From the NCBI RefSeq assembly GCF_008086545.1, contig NZ_CP043026.1, positions 930,001 through 994,000 on the forward strand: 64,000 nt of DNA. The letters run 5' to 3'. The DNA comes from Spiroplasma chinense. GTDB taxonomy: Bacteria > Bacillota_I > Bacilli_A > Mycoplasmatales > Mycoplasmataceae. Below the pieces are notes generated by a model. The model saw nothing but the letters and a program-made list of their open reading frames with translations. It was not told where the DNA came from and did not search any database. The translations under genes were made by a program, and so were the position numbers. Positions 1-9,827 of the stretch are shown one piece after another (positions within the stretch are counted from its first letter, which is position 1; every line of letters begins with the position of its first letter).

Positions 1-937
1 CTTTATCATCCTTTGACATACTAGATTTAACTTCAAATAAATTATAATTATCAACTCTAAAATCGTATGGACTGGTTTTTTTAATTTGACTCTCTCATTT
101 AAATTCTTCAAATTTTAAAGACCTTACCTTAGATATATCTGTAAATTTTTTAAGTTTATTAAAGTTCTTTAAAAAAATACTGAATAAGTATTCACCCAGA
201 AATCCAATTGTTTCATTTATAGTTTTTTCGATAGTACCCTCATCTATAGTTACTTTTTCATCATTTTTATCACCAAATAGTACATTCAAAAAAGGCATTA
301 ACTCTCTATTAGAATTAGCAGCACCTTCAAATGACTTAGTTTCGGTAGTTTTCTTCTTTTTAAATTCTTCTACTATCAATAAAATATTTGCTTTTTCTTT
401 TTTATCAGTCTCTTTATTTAAAGAGTAAAACAGATATAAAGTGAACAATAAATCATAACAAGCTCTAATCATAAAAATATTTTCTTTACTTTTAGCAAAA
501 CTTGTAATGCAATTCCAAAGATAATCCATATTGCCGCAAAAATATTCTATAAAATTATTTGAATTTTTAAATTTATCAGAAAATTTAAAAACAATATTGT
601 TATTCACTCATTGCTTACCAAAATCTATTGCTGTATTAAATACAAAATCATTTGGTTTTTCAATACATCCAAAAAGCAAAAGAACCCTCAAATACTGACT
701 TCATGCAGATCAGGAAAGTTGTTCATTGAATCCTTTTACAATTATAGTGCATCCCTTTTCATTGATTTCTTTACCTGTAATTTTTATAACCTCTAATTCT
801 GATAAATTATAACTTTTAAATTTTTTAAACATAGAAGTCAATGATGTATCTATATTTCATCATTTACAAGAATAATTGTCATCTAACCCATTGTTCTTCA
901 ATCACTTTTTAAAATTCATTACATTTGTTATATTCAT
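1..937 (-). CDS. PD-(D/E)XK nuclease, DUF4420-like (C-terminus beyond window)
   Basis: Partial gene; its 3' end lies left of the window. With TGA as Trp the frame is open from ATG at 937 through position 1. Near the visible end it reads ...GFLGEYLF..., then about 40 residues later SPYDFRVDNYNLFEVKSS. The pairing of a hydrophobic GE-helix with D-(about 10 residues)-ExK is the PD-(D/E)XK nuclease pattern seen in DUF4420 proteins. It starts 2 nt after the stop of the upstream C5 methyltransferase, so the two are translationally coupled: a methylase plus nuclease pair. DUF4420 proteins are known partners of MORC/MutL and Z1 proteins in restriction-like operons, and both occur 4 kb upstream here. 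The nuclease fold is a good call; DUF4420 membership is from motif memory only. The next gene to the left is predicted to be AIPR-like, but cannot be seen. Confidence 0.7.
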
Positions 938-939
938 GA

Positions 940-2250
940 TTACACTTCCTTAATTAAATTAAATATTGCAAGTAAGACATTTACAACTATTGAGTTACCA
1001 GCTTGTCTATACTTAACCTCACGTCTTATTAATCCTGATTTATAAATTTTATCTACATCTTGATTTTCAAAACCCATCATCAGATATGCTTCTCTTGGAG
1101 TTAAAAATCTATAATTAGCTTTCCTTTTTTCTTCAATTTTTAAATTTTCCAACTTGGTATTTTTTAAATCAATTATGCCAGCGTTGGGGTTCCTATCCTG
1201 TTTGGTGGTAAGAGTACTGCAATAATTTAAAAAATATCCATTTTTGAATTTATGGTAGATTTTTGTAAATTTATTTTCACAACTTTCTTTTTTTTCTTTT
1301 CTTAGCGTAAATAAAACTCTATTTTCAAAATACATTCTTTCCCTACTTGGAGTTCTATTCGGTATAGACTCCAACGCCTCATCTCTTATTGTTTTATCTT
1401 CATAATTTAACTTTAAAACACGTTCCATTGTCTTTTTTCTACCTAAAATTTCCGATATATCTTTTGGTTTGTTATTAGAAACTATTTTTCCTACAGAAAA
1501 ATATGTATCTTCAAATGTTATATTTTTAGGTCTTAAAATACTTAAAGCATACACTCTTTCTCTTGATTGGGGGATTCCATAATCTTTCGAATTTAAAATA
1601 TAAGTTTGAGTATTAAAACCAATACCATTTAGAAAAGAAATCCATTCAATATAATCATTCTTGTGTTTATCAGAAATCATATTTTTTACATTCTCCAATA
1701 GCAAATATTTTGGTAATTTATTGATTGAATTTAACTCTTTTAATAGTCTTTCAACCTCCCAAAGTAAACCACTTCGTGTTCCTGAACCTTTAGCCATTCC
1801 TTGATTAAAACCATGGAAACTTCCTGCAACCGATAAATCTTGGCAAGGGAATGAATAAGTTAAAAGATCAAACTCACCTATTTCGTCTATTAATCTTTGG
1901 CCATTAATTTCCACAATACTACCTTGGTTTTTAGAGTTCTTATAAGAACTATACAACATTTCTCTTGTGTGCCTTGAAAACCTAGATAAATTTTTGTTAT
2001 TTATAGGTTCTTTAGAATTATTTGAGTGGGTGAATTTTTTTAAGAAATCTTCAATTTCAATATCAGCCAATTCTTTAGCAATGTTTTCGTTATTGTGATG
2101 AATTGCATTGTAAGAAATATTCGCTCATATATCTCACTCGCTTGTCCCTACAACCTCATAGTCTAAAATGTTGTTTCTCTTTAGTATTTCAAAAGCTTTG
2201 TGTTGAGCTCCGATTCCTGCAAACGTCTCAAAAATTCTTATTTTTTTCAT
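940..2250 (-). CDS. DNA cytosine-5 methyltransferase (MTase 1)
   Basis: Full-length C5-cytosine DNA methyltransferase, 436 aa. Ordered motifs: FAGIGA (residues about 10-15, SAM binding), SFPCQDLS with catalytic Cys about 136, LLENVKN (about 185-190), QSRERV (about 228-232), RFLTPREAYLMMGF (about 400) and RQAGNSIVVNV (about 418). The target-recognition segment between QSRERV and the last motifs is about 160 residues and not recognised, so sequence specificity is unknown. The start ATG at 2250 is preceded by TAGGAG. The gene overlaps neither neighbour but runs 2 nt before the PD-(D/E)XK nuclease gene, so the pair looks like a type II-like restriction-modification unit. Its promoter has a 16-nt A-run between -35 and -10, suggesting switchable expression. 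No motif is missing, so it is probably active when expressed. Confidence 0.95.
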
Positions 2251-2269
2251 ATATTTACTCCTAAAAGTA

Positions 2270-2299
2270 ATTCTAATTTTTTTTTTTTTTTTATTGCAA
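2270..2299 (-). promoter_or_regulatory. Promoter of MTase 1 with poly-A spacer
   Basis: On the minus strand TTGCAA (2299-2294) and TAGAAT (2275-2270) are separated by 18 nt consisting of T, 16 A and T. The segment from -10 to the ribosome site, TAGAATTACTTTTAGGAG, is identical to that before the M.SssI-like gene. A homopolymer in a promoter spacer is a known mollicute phase-variation device; here it is inferred from sequence only. Confidence 0.65.
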
Positions 2300-2330
2300 G
2301 TGTAATATGTGATTAATTAAAGAAAAAAAT

Positions 2331-2361
2331 TAAAATAAAAAAAGCAACTTAAGTTGCTTTC
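2331..2361 (-). terminator. Terminator after HNH nuclease gene
   Basis: Hairpin AAAGCAACTTAAGTTGCTTT followed on the minus strand by a T-rich tail. It lies 9 nt after the HNH gene stop and before the MTase 1 promoter, so the MTase 2-HNH and MTase 1-nuclease units are separate transcripts. Confidence 0.8.
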
Positions 2362-2370
2362 GTAAAGTAT

Positions 2371-3495
2371 CTAAAAAACATTTGTTGTTTTATTTCTCAT
2401 TTCAAAATAATAATTTTTTTTGTCACTAAAAAAAGGTCTTTGTATCACCAAATAATTATTCAACAACCCTAATTCTTTAATTCTTTTCCCCTCATCATTT
2501 ACCACTTTTAATACCCCATTCACATAAGTAAATGTATGTTTATCGAATTTTCTGTGCAGCTCTTCTGGTAATGGGATAAAATTCTCTGGATCTGAAATCA
2601 TTGCCAAATATTTATTACACTCATTTACATTATTTGTATATAAACATTCTTCTATTTTATCTCTTAGCATATAATACTCATATATATGACACTTTTGATA
2701 ATTTCAATTATCGTTTCAAGAAAAACCAAAAGGACAAGGAATATTTTGACCAGTGTAATATCGAATAATATTAGTACTATATTTATTTCTTTCATTTCTA
2801 GCTATTTTTTCAGCTTCTTTTTCATAATCACAATATTTTTTATAATAATCCTTAACTTGTTCCATATAAATTTTAAATTGACCTGAATCCTTGCTCTCTT
2901 GCATAAAAATAAATAGTTTTTTTATGACTTCATTTAAATTTGTGAATTCTTCCAAACTAATTTTTTTCGCATTTATCTCATATAAATCAAAATAATTTGG
3001 TCTCTTTGAGATTAAATCACCTATTAAAACAGCAAAGTTTTTTATATTTCCACTATAATCAAGTATCATTTCAGCACTTCAGGGATTTTTAACCTCCCCA
3101 GAAGGATTACTACCTTTCAATACAGTCAAAATATTTTTAATTGTAGACCTATATTTATTTCTATTATTTAAAAATTCATTAACAATTTCAATTTCATTAG
3201 AATTCAAATGACGAATTTCATTATGATTTTGGTTTTTTCTTGGAATTTGTTTTAGATTTAATTCTTCGAAAAGTTTTTCTCTAATTTTAAATATATCCTT
3301 TTTTCCATCAAATCAACTTGGGGTAGTGCTTAAATCTAACCATAGTTCATGAAATGTAATTTTTCAATCTTTAATGATTCCAAATTTGTTAGAGATTATT
3401 TTTAACACTCCTTTGAATTTGGCTGAATTTGTTGCAGAAAAATTCCTCCTAATTATAGGCAACTCTACAACATACAAATCACTTTGTTTACTCAT
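2371..3495 (-). CDS. HNH endonuclease, putative partner of the M.SssI-like methylase
   Basis: 374 aa when four or more TGA codons are read as Trp. The C-terminal third carries a plausible HNH core: KCHIYEY (His about 267), DPENFIPLPEELHRKFD (Asn about 305, His about 314), then a F-x-x-x-NG strand. This spacing and the LH-x-x-FD signature match HNH_2-type restriction nucleases. The N-terminal 250 residues are not recognised. Its ATG overlaps the end of the upstream methyltransferase by 8 nt (ATGAGTAA), which is strong evidence for coupled synthesis as a restriction-modification pair. If the methylase is CpG-specific, the nuclease would be expected either to cut unmethylated CG-containing sites or to need another function; that is inference. 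No own ribosome site is needed because of the overlap. Confidence 0.7.
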
Positions 3496-4633
3496 TACTA
3501 TCTATCCTTTCAAAAATAGCTTTCAAAACTTCTATTGAAATTGAATTTCCACAAACAAAAATTTTTTGTGTGTCTGTTAAAAATTCAAACTCATCAATCT
3601 TTTTATAGTCTTCATCATCAAAACCCATATACCTGAATGACTCTAGTGGACTCATTCTTCTAATAAATCCTTTATCATAAATTTTAATTCTTGAATTTGC
3701 TCCGCTTGCTGTTAAAGTTGGACCTGTAAAGTCAGGATCATACACATATGCTTCAGAGTTGAATTTTGTATAATTTATTAAACTGCATTTTTTAATATTT
3801 GATTTTGTAAGAGAAAATTCAGAAAAATCATATTTTTCTAAATTAGTCATAATAAATTTATCTTCTACATTCTTTTCTAAAATATCGTTTAATTTTCCAG
3901 GTTTACTTTTTCCGACAGGTAATTCTATTTTTTTATTTCTAGAAGAAATCATAAAAACTCTTCTTCTTGCTTGAGGAGATCCAAAGTCTGCAGCATTTAA
4001 TATTCCAATAGAATTTTTATAACCCATGTTTTCAAGTTTAATTAATCATTCTTTCAATTCTAATTCATTTGTTTTATTTAGCAAGGCTGGGACATTTTCC
4101 ATGAGAAGAATTTTAGGCAAATTATTTTTAGGTGTATTATCTATAGCTTTTTCAATCTCTCACAATAACCCAGATCTTGTCCCTGAATTCTTTTTCATAC
4201 CTTTTTGTATCCCTTGTTGTGATAAATCTTGACAAGGAAAAGAATAAGTTAAAATATCAATAGATTCTAAGGTTCTTTCATGTAAAGTTCTAACATCAAA
4301 AATGTTACCTTCTTCTTCAGATTTTTTAACAGCAGAATATATAACATTCAAGATATCTTGACTTTTTCGATTTCAAAAATTTTTTGAAACTGGTTTTTTA
4401 GAATCTCAAGATAAGCACTTAGAATTCAAATAATCTATCACTTCATCCCTGGGAACATTGTCTAGAACATTTTTTTTAGAAAAATCATTATTTATAATTT
4501 GATACATTACAATTGCTGGTACATATCACTCTGCTAATCCTGCAATCTCAAAATTATTACCAACAACACTTTTTAAAGCTCTTCTTTGTGAACCTATACC
4601 TGCAAAAGCTTCAAATAGTCGAATTTTTTTCAT
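3488..4633 (-). CDS. M.SssI-like DNA cytosine-5 methyltransferase (MTase 2)
   Basis: 381 aa, complete C5 methyltransferase: FAGIGS (about 10-15), SFPCQDLSQQG (catalytic Cys about 134), GTRSGLLWEIE, LLMENVPAL, PQARRRVFMIS, and CGNSISIEVL at the end. Along its length it matches M.SssI (CpG methylase of Spiroplasma sp. MQ1) as I recall that protein, including AEWYVPAIVMYQ near the N-terminus and the target-recognition stretch YDPDFTGPTLTASGANSR. Similarity within the recognition region makes CG the likeliest target; this is inference from remembered sequence, not an alignment run. The start ATG at 4633 follows AGGAG. The stop overlaps the HNH gene start by 8 nt. The promoter has the same poly-A spacer layout as MTase 1. 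Confidence 0.93.
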
Positions 4634-4653
4634 TTACTTTTCTCCTAAAAGTA

Positions 4654-4683
4654 ATTCTATTGTTTTTTTTTTTTTTTTTACAA
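4654..4683 (-). promoter_or_regulatory. Promoter of MTase 2 with poly-A spacer
   Basis: Minus strand: TTGTAA (4683-4678) and TAGAAT (4659-4654) with an 18-nt spacer of A15 followed by CAA. The plus-strand T-run is 17 nt (4663-4679). The 18 nt after the spacer are identical to the MTase 1 promoter. Change in run length would change spacer length and hence promoter strength. Confidence 0.65.
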
Positions 4684-4703
4684 GACCCTTTTTAAAGAAA
4701 ACG

Positions 4704-4739
4704 CAAAAAAAACATGAATTATTATTATAATTCATGTTT
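4704..4739 (-). terminator. Terminator after Z1 gene
   Basis: Ten-base-pair hairpin AAACATGAAT...ATTCATGTTT followed on the minus strand by eight T. It separates the HNH-MORC-Z1 operon from the M.SssI-like unit. The rest of 4740-4890 holds nothing I recognise. Confidence 0.8.
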
Positions 4740-4890
4740 AAATTTTGTTATTGCTTTTACTTTCAAAACCTTATTAAACAGAAAGTTGAAAAGTAATTAT
4801 TTTAAAAAATCAGTGATAATTTTAAATATAGAATATTGTAAATACTTATATTTATTCTAATCTATAAAGTGAGAAAGTGAAAATTATACT

Positions 4891-7023
4891 TTAACCCCTT
4901 GTTATACCTTTTACTTTATAATTCGGAAAAAATACAGAATATGCAATAGCATCTTCCTCAATTATTTCTCCTTCTCTCTTATAATTAAAATTATAAACCT
5001 GGATTATAACCTTATTCTTATTTTCACTATAGTAATCAATTTTTGAATCACCAAAGTATTGTGTTTCATCATTATAATCCACATCTTTATTAGCTCCTGA
5101 TGCATGAATTGTGAAACGTTGCTTTTCAGAAACAGAACGAAATGGTTTGTCTCTATTTTGTGGCTTCATCAGAATAACTCTTACTGGAAATTCCTTAAAG
5201 TTAGCTTCCGCTATTTCATATCTTGATTCTAAATTAATTTTTTTAAATATATAACTAGAAATATTTGATTCTTTTGTAAACTCTGTCAAGCTTTCATAAT
5301 CTTTATATTCAAATCTTCTGCCACCGAGTTCAATATTTTTAGATTGTTCTTCTACATTTTTATAGAACATTCTTTCTATTTCTTTTGTTGGATGTACCAT
5401 ATTTTGGTTTAATCAAGAAAAGATTCCAACTGGTTTATAGTTGGCAACATTTGGTCTAGTTATTTTTAAAGTTTCATCATCTAGTGAAAAGAAAATGGAA
5501 TTCATAAAACCTTCTACAGAAAGTTCTCCTGTTTCAATTCTATCTAACTTTTCTCAAAGATCATTTTCCAAAACTGAAATATCAAAAAATTCTTTAATAA
5601 GTCTTTCTATTATAAAAATTTTCATATATTTAAGAGTTTTTCCTCTATATCCAAATCATCTTGCTCTTTGCAAAATTGTATCTGCTTGATTTTTAGATTT
5701 AGCTGTTCTTGTCATATATGTTACTAAAAGATTTTTTAAAGTAATTCCTCTTCCAAGAAGATTAGAACCAATGTAAATTCTGAACCTTTGTTGTTTATTT
5801 TCACCGAAACGATCACCTTTGCTGTTTATTGAAAAGGCTCTTGTGTCTTCTATTATACCCAAAAAATCTTCTATAAATGCGCAATCCTTAGGATTGCTTT
5901 CATCAAGCTTTCTATTGTTAATCATTTCAAAACCAAGATTAATAAATTCATGATATGTTTTTTTCATTATAGAATTTGGGTCTTCTTCTAATTCTTCTGC
6001 AATTTCTACAATTTTATCTAAATAAATTCTTATTTTTTCTTTAAATTCATCATGATATCCAGTTTCTCTATCGGTATTTATAAGCATTTCAAAATATTTA
6101 TTTTTTGATTCTTCATTAATAAGACTTAAAGAAGCACACAAAAAATAACTTAAAGCTTTTTCTAAAGAAGGATTTATATCCTTGTTTTTAAATTGTTTTT
6201 CATCTAATGAATATAAATTTTCAAGTTCGTGCTCAGGAATTTCAACTAAGTATTTATCCGAATCTTCTCCATGAAAAGTTTCTAAACCACAGTAACCTTT
6301 TCCTGGTTTTGTTGTTCTAACAAATTTTGGAGATAATTCATCATTCTGTTGAATCAACATGTTTGCATATGGAGTCGCTGTTACAGAAAGATATGAAAAT
6401 TGTTCAATTTGATCTTTAATATCAGAAATTTTTTGATTTCACTTTGTTCTTGGTTCCTTGTTTGTATTTGCATTTCCATCTAAAGTACCTTGATCACCTT
6501 CATCATCAATTATAAGTATTCTTTTATCTTTAAAAATATCTTTATAATATGTAAGAATTGATTCTAAATTTGATAGGTGATTAATGTTTTTTAATACTGT
6601 AATTATGCTTTTTTTATCTTTTGATGAACTTAAAAATCTTCTATTACTTTCAACCCAGTCAGCTTTCCTATCAGCACCAAATTCATCAGAACTAAATATC
6701 CCACTAATTCTTCTTTTATTATTTTTAACATCCGAATACACTTCAGACACCCTATCTTTATTTTGACTCAACAATTCATTGTCAACTCCACCAATTAAAA
6801 ATACGATATCATACATATCAGAATCAAAAGCTTCTGCAATTAAACCAAGAAAATTAGAGGTTTTACCTGATTGAACTTTTCCAACTATTATCCCAGTTTT
6901 ACAGTTTGGTTTACCATCTTCTAATGTATCTTGTAAAATTTTTTTAGATTTACTTAAAATTTCATTTACTGCTGCCGCTCCAATTTCTGGTGTGTAAATT
7001 TCTATGAATCTATTTCTAAACAT
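4891..7023 (-). CDS. Z1-domain ATPase/helicase
   Basis: 710 aa after reading TGA as Trp. The motifs follow the Z1 family order: Walker A GKVQSGKT (about 48-55), Walker B-like IIDDEGDQ (about 171-178), SVTATPYAN (about 212-220), and the Z1 signature LQRARWFGYR (about 451-460), then MVHPT (about 542) in the C-terminal part. Z1 proteins are superfamily 2-like ATPases that occur with MORC/MutL ATPases, DUF4420 nucleases and cytosine methylases in restriction-like defence operons. ATG at 7023 is preceded by GGAGGATTAAAAT. It follows the MORC gene by 3 nt, so they are one transcript. It may remodel or translocate DNA for a partner nuclease; the partner is not shown by sequence. All key motifs are intact. 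Confidence 0.93.
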
Positions 7024-7026
7024 ATT

Positions 7027-8673
7027 TTAATCCTCCAAAAGATATTCGTTAATTTTGTTGGTAATAAGTAGAGGGTCTACTTTTCCATCTAATGATCTTG
7101 TTTTTAAATCTAATATTGCCGAAGCATAAGCTAATGAAAATTTTTTCATAAAAATTATAAATTCAGGTTCTTGAGCAAAAGGTTTTAAAAACTTGTGTTC
7201 TACAAATAAAGTAATTGAAAATAAACCTTTACTCTCGTTGATTATTGAAATAGTTATTCAATTTTTTGGATTAACTTTTTCAGAAACAAAGTAAGCAAAA
7301 CTTAATTCGTTATCTCCACTTTTATTAGTTATAACAGTATCCATAATGTTTGTATCTTTTTTATCACCATTATTGTCGTTTTTAATTGCAGTTATCAATT
7401 CTGAAGGAATTTCTGTTCCTTCATTATAATCTTTAATTACTTCTTCTACAGTTTTAACCTCTGAAGTTTTAAGCATTTTTTTAATTTCTTCATTTGCTTC
7501 TTTATTAAGTTTTGTATTAACTTTCTTAGCTCCTGATTCGTCAGACTTTCTTAATTGTGTTGCTCAAATTTTAAATCTTCCCACTTTTCTGTTTAAAAAA
7601 TCTATAAAAGCATCTTCTAAACCATCATCTCAACTAAAACCATCTTTAGCTTGATTTACCGGGAAACTGTCTACATCAATTTCTCCATAAAGTCTTTGAT
7701 AAACAAAAGAAGAAGCATCTCCAAAGATTTCTCTTGGTCTATAATTATCTTCATAACCACCGATGATTGCTCTATTTCTTCTAAATAATGTAAATCCAGC
7801 TTCCTTACGACTACCCACATCTCTAATTCCTACCAAAAATTTCACTAAGTGAGTTTCTCCTGCAAATTCAAAACTATCTTCAAAAGTTCCCACACATAGA
7901 GTTTCGTTATGAATTCCAGTTACTTGACCAGGTAGAATAGTTCTTGGTTTTACCTGAGTAAATTTAACTGCTGGAACTTTTTGCAAACTTTCAAATACAT
8001 TACCTTCAAAGTCACATCATACTCCATCTTTATTCTCAGCAAAAACTATCTGAATATTATTATTTCTTATATCTCTTCTATACATACCTGTAATCATTTT
8101 AGCAACAGTTTGTTTTTGTTTTTTTGTTGCAAATGGTTTTAATAGATCTTCTAGAACCAATTCTGTATAGTGAGCTGTTGCTTCCACTTCTGAAGTTTTT
8201 ATAGGTAAAGTGCTTGGATTACTTCTTTTTAATTCTTCAATATCCATTGTAACTGCATATTCTTTATTTGAACCCAATTGAGTAGATCTAATTGTTCATT
8301 TTTTACTGAATCAAGTTGCAGCTGTTTTCAAACCCATACCAAACTCATTTCTTCCTCCTTTTTTCACTGGAGGATTACCTAACACAACAGCTCTTTTAAA
8401 ATTTTCAATTTCCATACCGTATGCATTGTCTCTAATTTTGATAATAGAATTACTTTTATCATGACTATAAAGAACATAAATTTTAAGTTTGTAATCTTTA
8501 CCATTCTTTTTATAAAATTCTTTTAACTCTTCTTCATGCTCAAAATAACTTGCAGTTGAATTATCAACAAATTCAGCAAGTGCATAAGTTGGTTTGTAAC
8601 TTAATCTTTGATAAGTTGCATATATACTAGACTCTGGTCTAATATCTATCTCATTAATATTGTTGTTACTCAT
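7027..8673 (-). CDS. MORC/MutL-type GHKL ATPase of a Z1-linked defence system
   Basis: 548 aa. N-terminal GHKL ATPase: ALAEFVDNS (catalytic Glu and Mg-binding Asn about 34-38), RDNAYGM (about 81-87) and GRNEFGMGLKTAAT (about 107-120). It continues into an S5-like domain with GFTLFRRNRAIIGG (about 330-343), typical of MORC rather than of mismatch-repair MutL. The C-terminal 150 residues are charged and not recognised. The gene overlaps the upstream HNH gene by 8 nt (ATGAGTAA) and is followed 3 nt later by the Z1 gene, giving a tight HNH-MORC-Z1 operon. MORC ATPases clamp or compact DNA on ATP binding; in bacterial operons of this kind they are thought to act with Z1 in recognising foreign DNA. 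The role here is from family context. Confidence 0.92.
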
Positions 8674-9769
8674 TTTCTTCTAACTCTTTTCTATATACTT
8701 GTAAATAAATTTCTTTTAGTTTTTCTAAAGAATATTCAGGATAGACTTTTAAAAAATCTTCATTTACAACTTTTTTTGCTATAAATTCAACCATTTTACC
8801 TTGTTCTTCTTCATTAGATAAGTGTATCATTTTATGACACAAAGGACATAATGAAACCAAGTTAATCTTACTATCTAATGTTTTTTTAAATTTTTTTTGC
8901 ACTTTTAAGTGATAAGGGATGAAATGATGAACATCAAAATACATTATATCTAAACCATTCTTTATAAAAGTTTGTTTTTTTAAACAATTAATACACTCTT
9001 GATAATTTTTGAGATGTTCTTCTACTATCTTTTGATTTCTAATAAGTTTGTTTTTATGTATTAAATCAGTAATGTTCTTGTCATTAAAATCTTCAACTTT
9101 TAAATCACTTAAATCTGTTTCTACAAAATCGAATAACACATCTAAATCATTAAATGAAGTTAGTTGATTTTTTCCATTATAGTTAATTCTTGAATCCAGT
9201 TCTTTTATAATTTTTTTCAAATCTTTTGTCTTGTAATTATATTTTTCATCAATAGTTGCTTCGTTTTTACCAAAAGCAATTTCTTCAACTTCTTGGAAAG
9301 TAGAAATTCAATATGAAGAGTATGATTCACCATCATATCGTGTCAAAAAATCGTATAAATTTGCAGTTAAAGAGACTATATATTCTTCTCCTATAGAAAG
9401 CACTCCCAATGCAAAAATCATAGTATCCTTAACTAAAAATTTTTTGTATAGTTGAAGCCTTTTGTTATCATCATTATCATTTCCAGAATTTTTTATTTGT
9501 AAAAAATAAACTATTATGTCTTTGTCATCTTTTTTAAATCTAATAAATTTTTTGTTATTCTTTTTTTTATTGGATAATGCTGAATTACTACCATCTAAAA
9601 AAATTTCAGAGGGTTTTATTTCTTTGTATATTAGTTTTTCAGCTTCTGTTACAAATTCATCATAATGGATTTGTAACTTATCAAATTCATTATGATTCAT
9701 CATTTTAATTTCACCGTTAACTATATTTCTGTAAAGTTTTTCATTATTTTTTTTAACTGTGTCACTCAT
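8666..9769 (-). CDS. HNH nuclease-domain protein in the MORC-Z1 operon
   Basis: 367 aa. The C-terminal part has a zinc-stabilised HNH module: ECINC (about 258-262), DVHHFIPYH (His pair about 281-282), KINLVSLCPLCHKMIHL (Asn about 303, Cys-x2-Cys about 308-311, His about 316). The N-terminal 180 residues are mixed alpha/beta and not recognised. A clear GAGGAG ribosome site precedes ATG 9769, making it the first gene of the HNH-MORC-Z1 operon; its 3' end overlaps the MORC start by 8 nt. Position suggests it supplies or assists DNA cleavage. It is not one of the standard members of MutL-Z1-DUF4420-AIPR operons as I remember them, so it may be an added component. Confidence 0.85.
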
Positions 9770-9800
9770 AATTACTCCTCAATAGTAATATTTTATAATA

Positions 9801-9827
9801 AAAAAAACACTGCTACAGTGTTTTTTT
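9801..9827 (-). terminator. Terminator overlapping the MTase 3 stop
   Basis: Hairpin AACACTG-CTA-CAGTGTT flanked by A7 and T7, so it can act in both directions. The MTase 3 stop codon TAG lies in its loop. A fresh -10-like TATAAA follows before the HNH gene, so MTase 3 and the MORC operon may be separately initiated. Confidence 0.75.

Noticed and set aside
611-796. Plus-strand 61-aa ORF opposite the DUF4420-like gene
   Set aside because: Minus frame is continuously open and shows nuclease motifs; the plus ORF is a shadow.
4513-4695. Plus-strand ORF over the MTase 2 start
   Set aside because: Opposite a conserved methyltransferase N-terminus and runs into the poly-T tract; no ribosome site.
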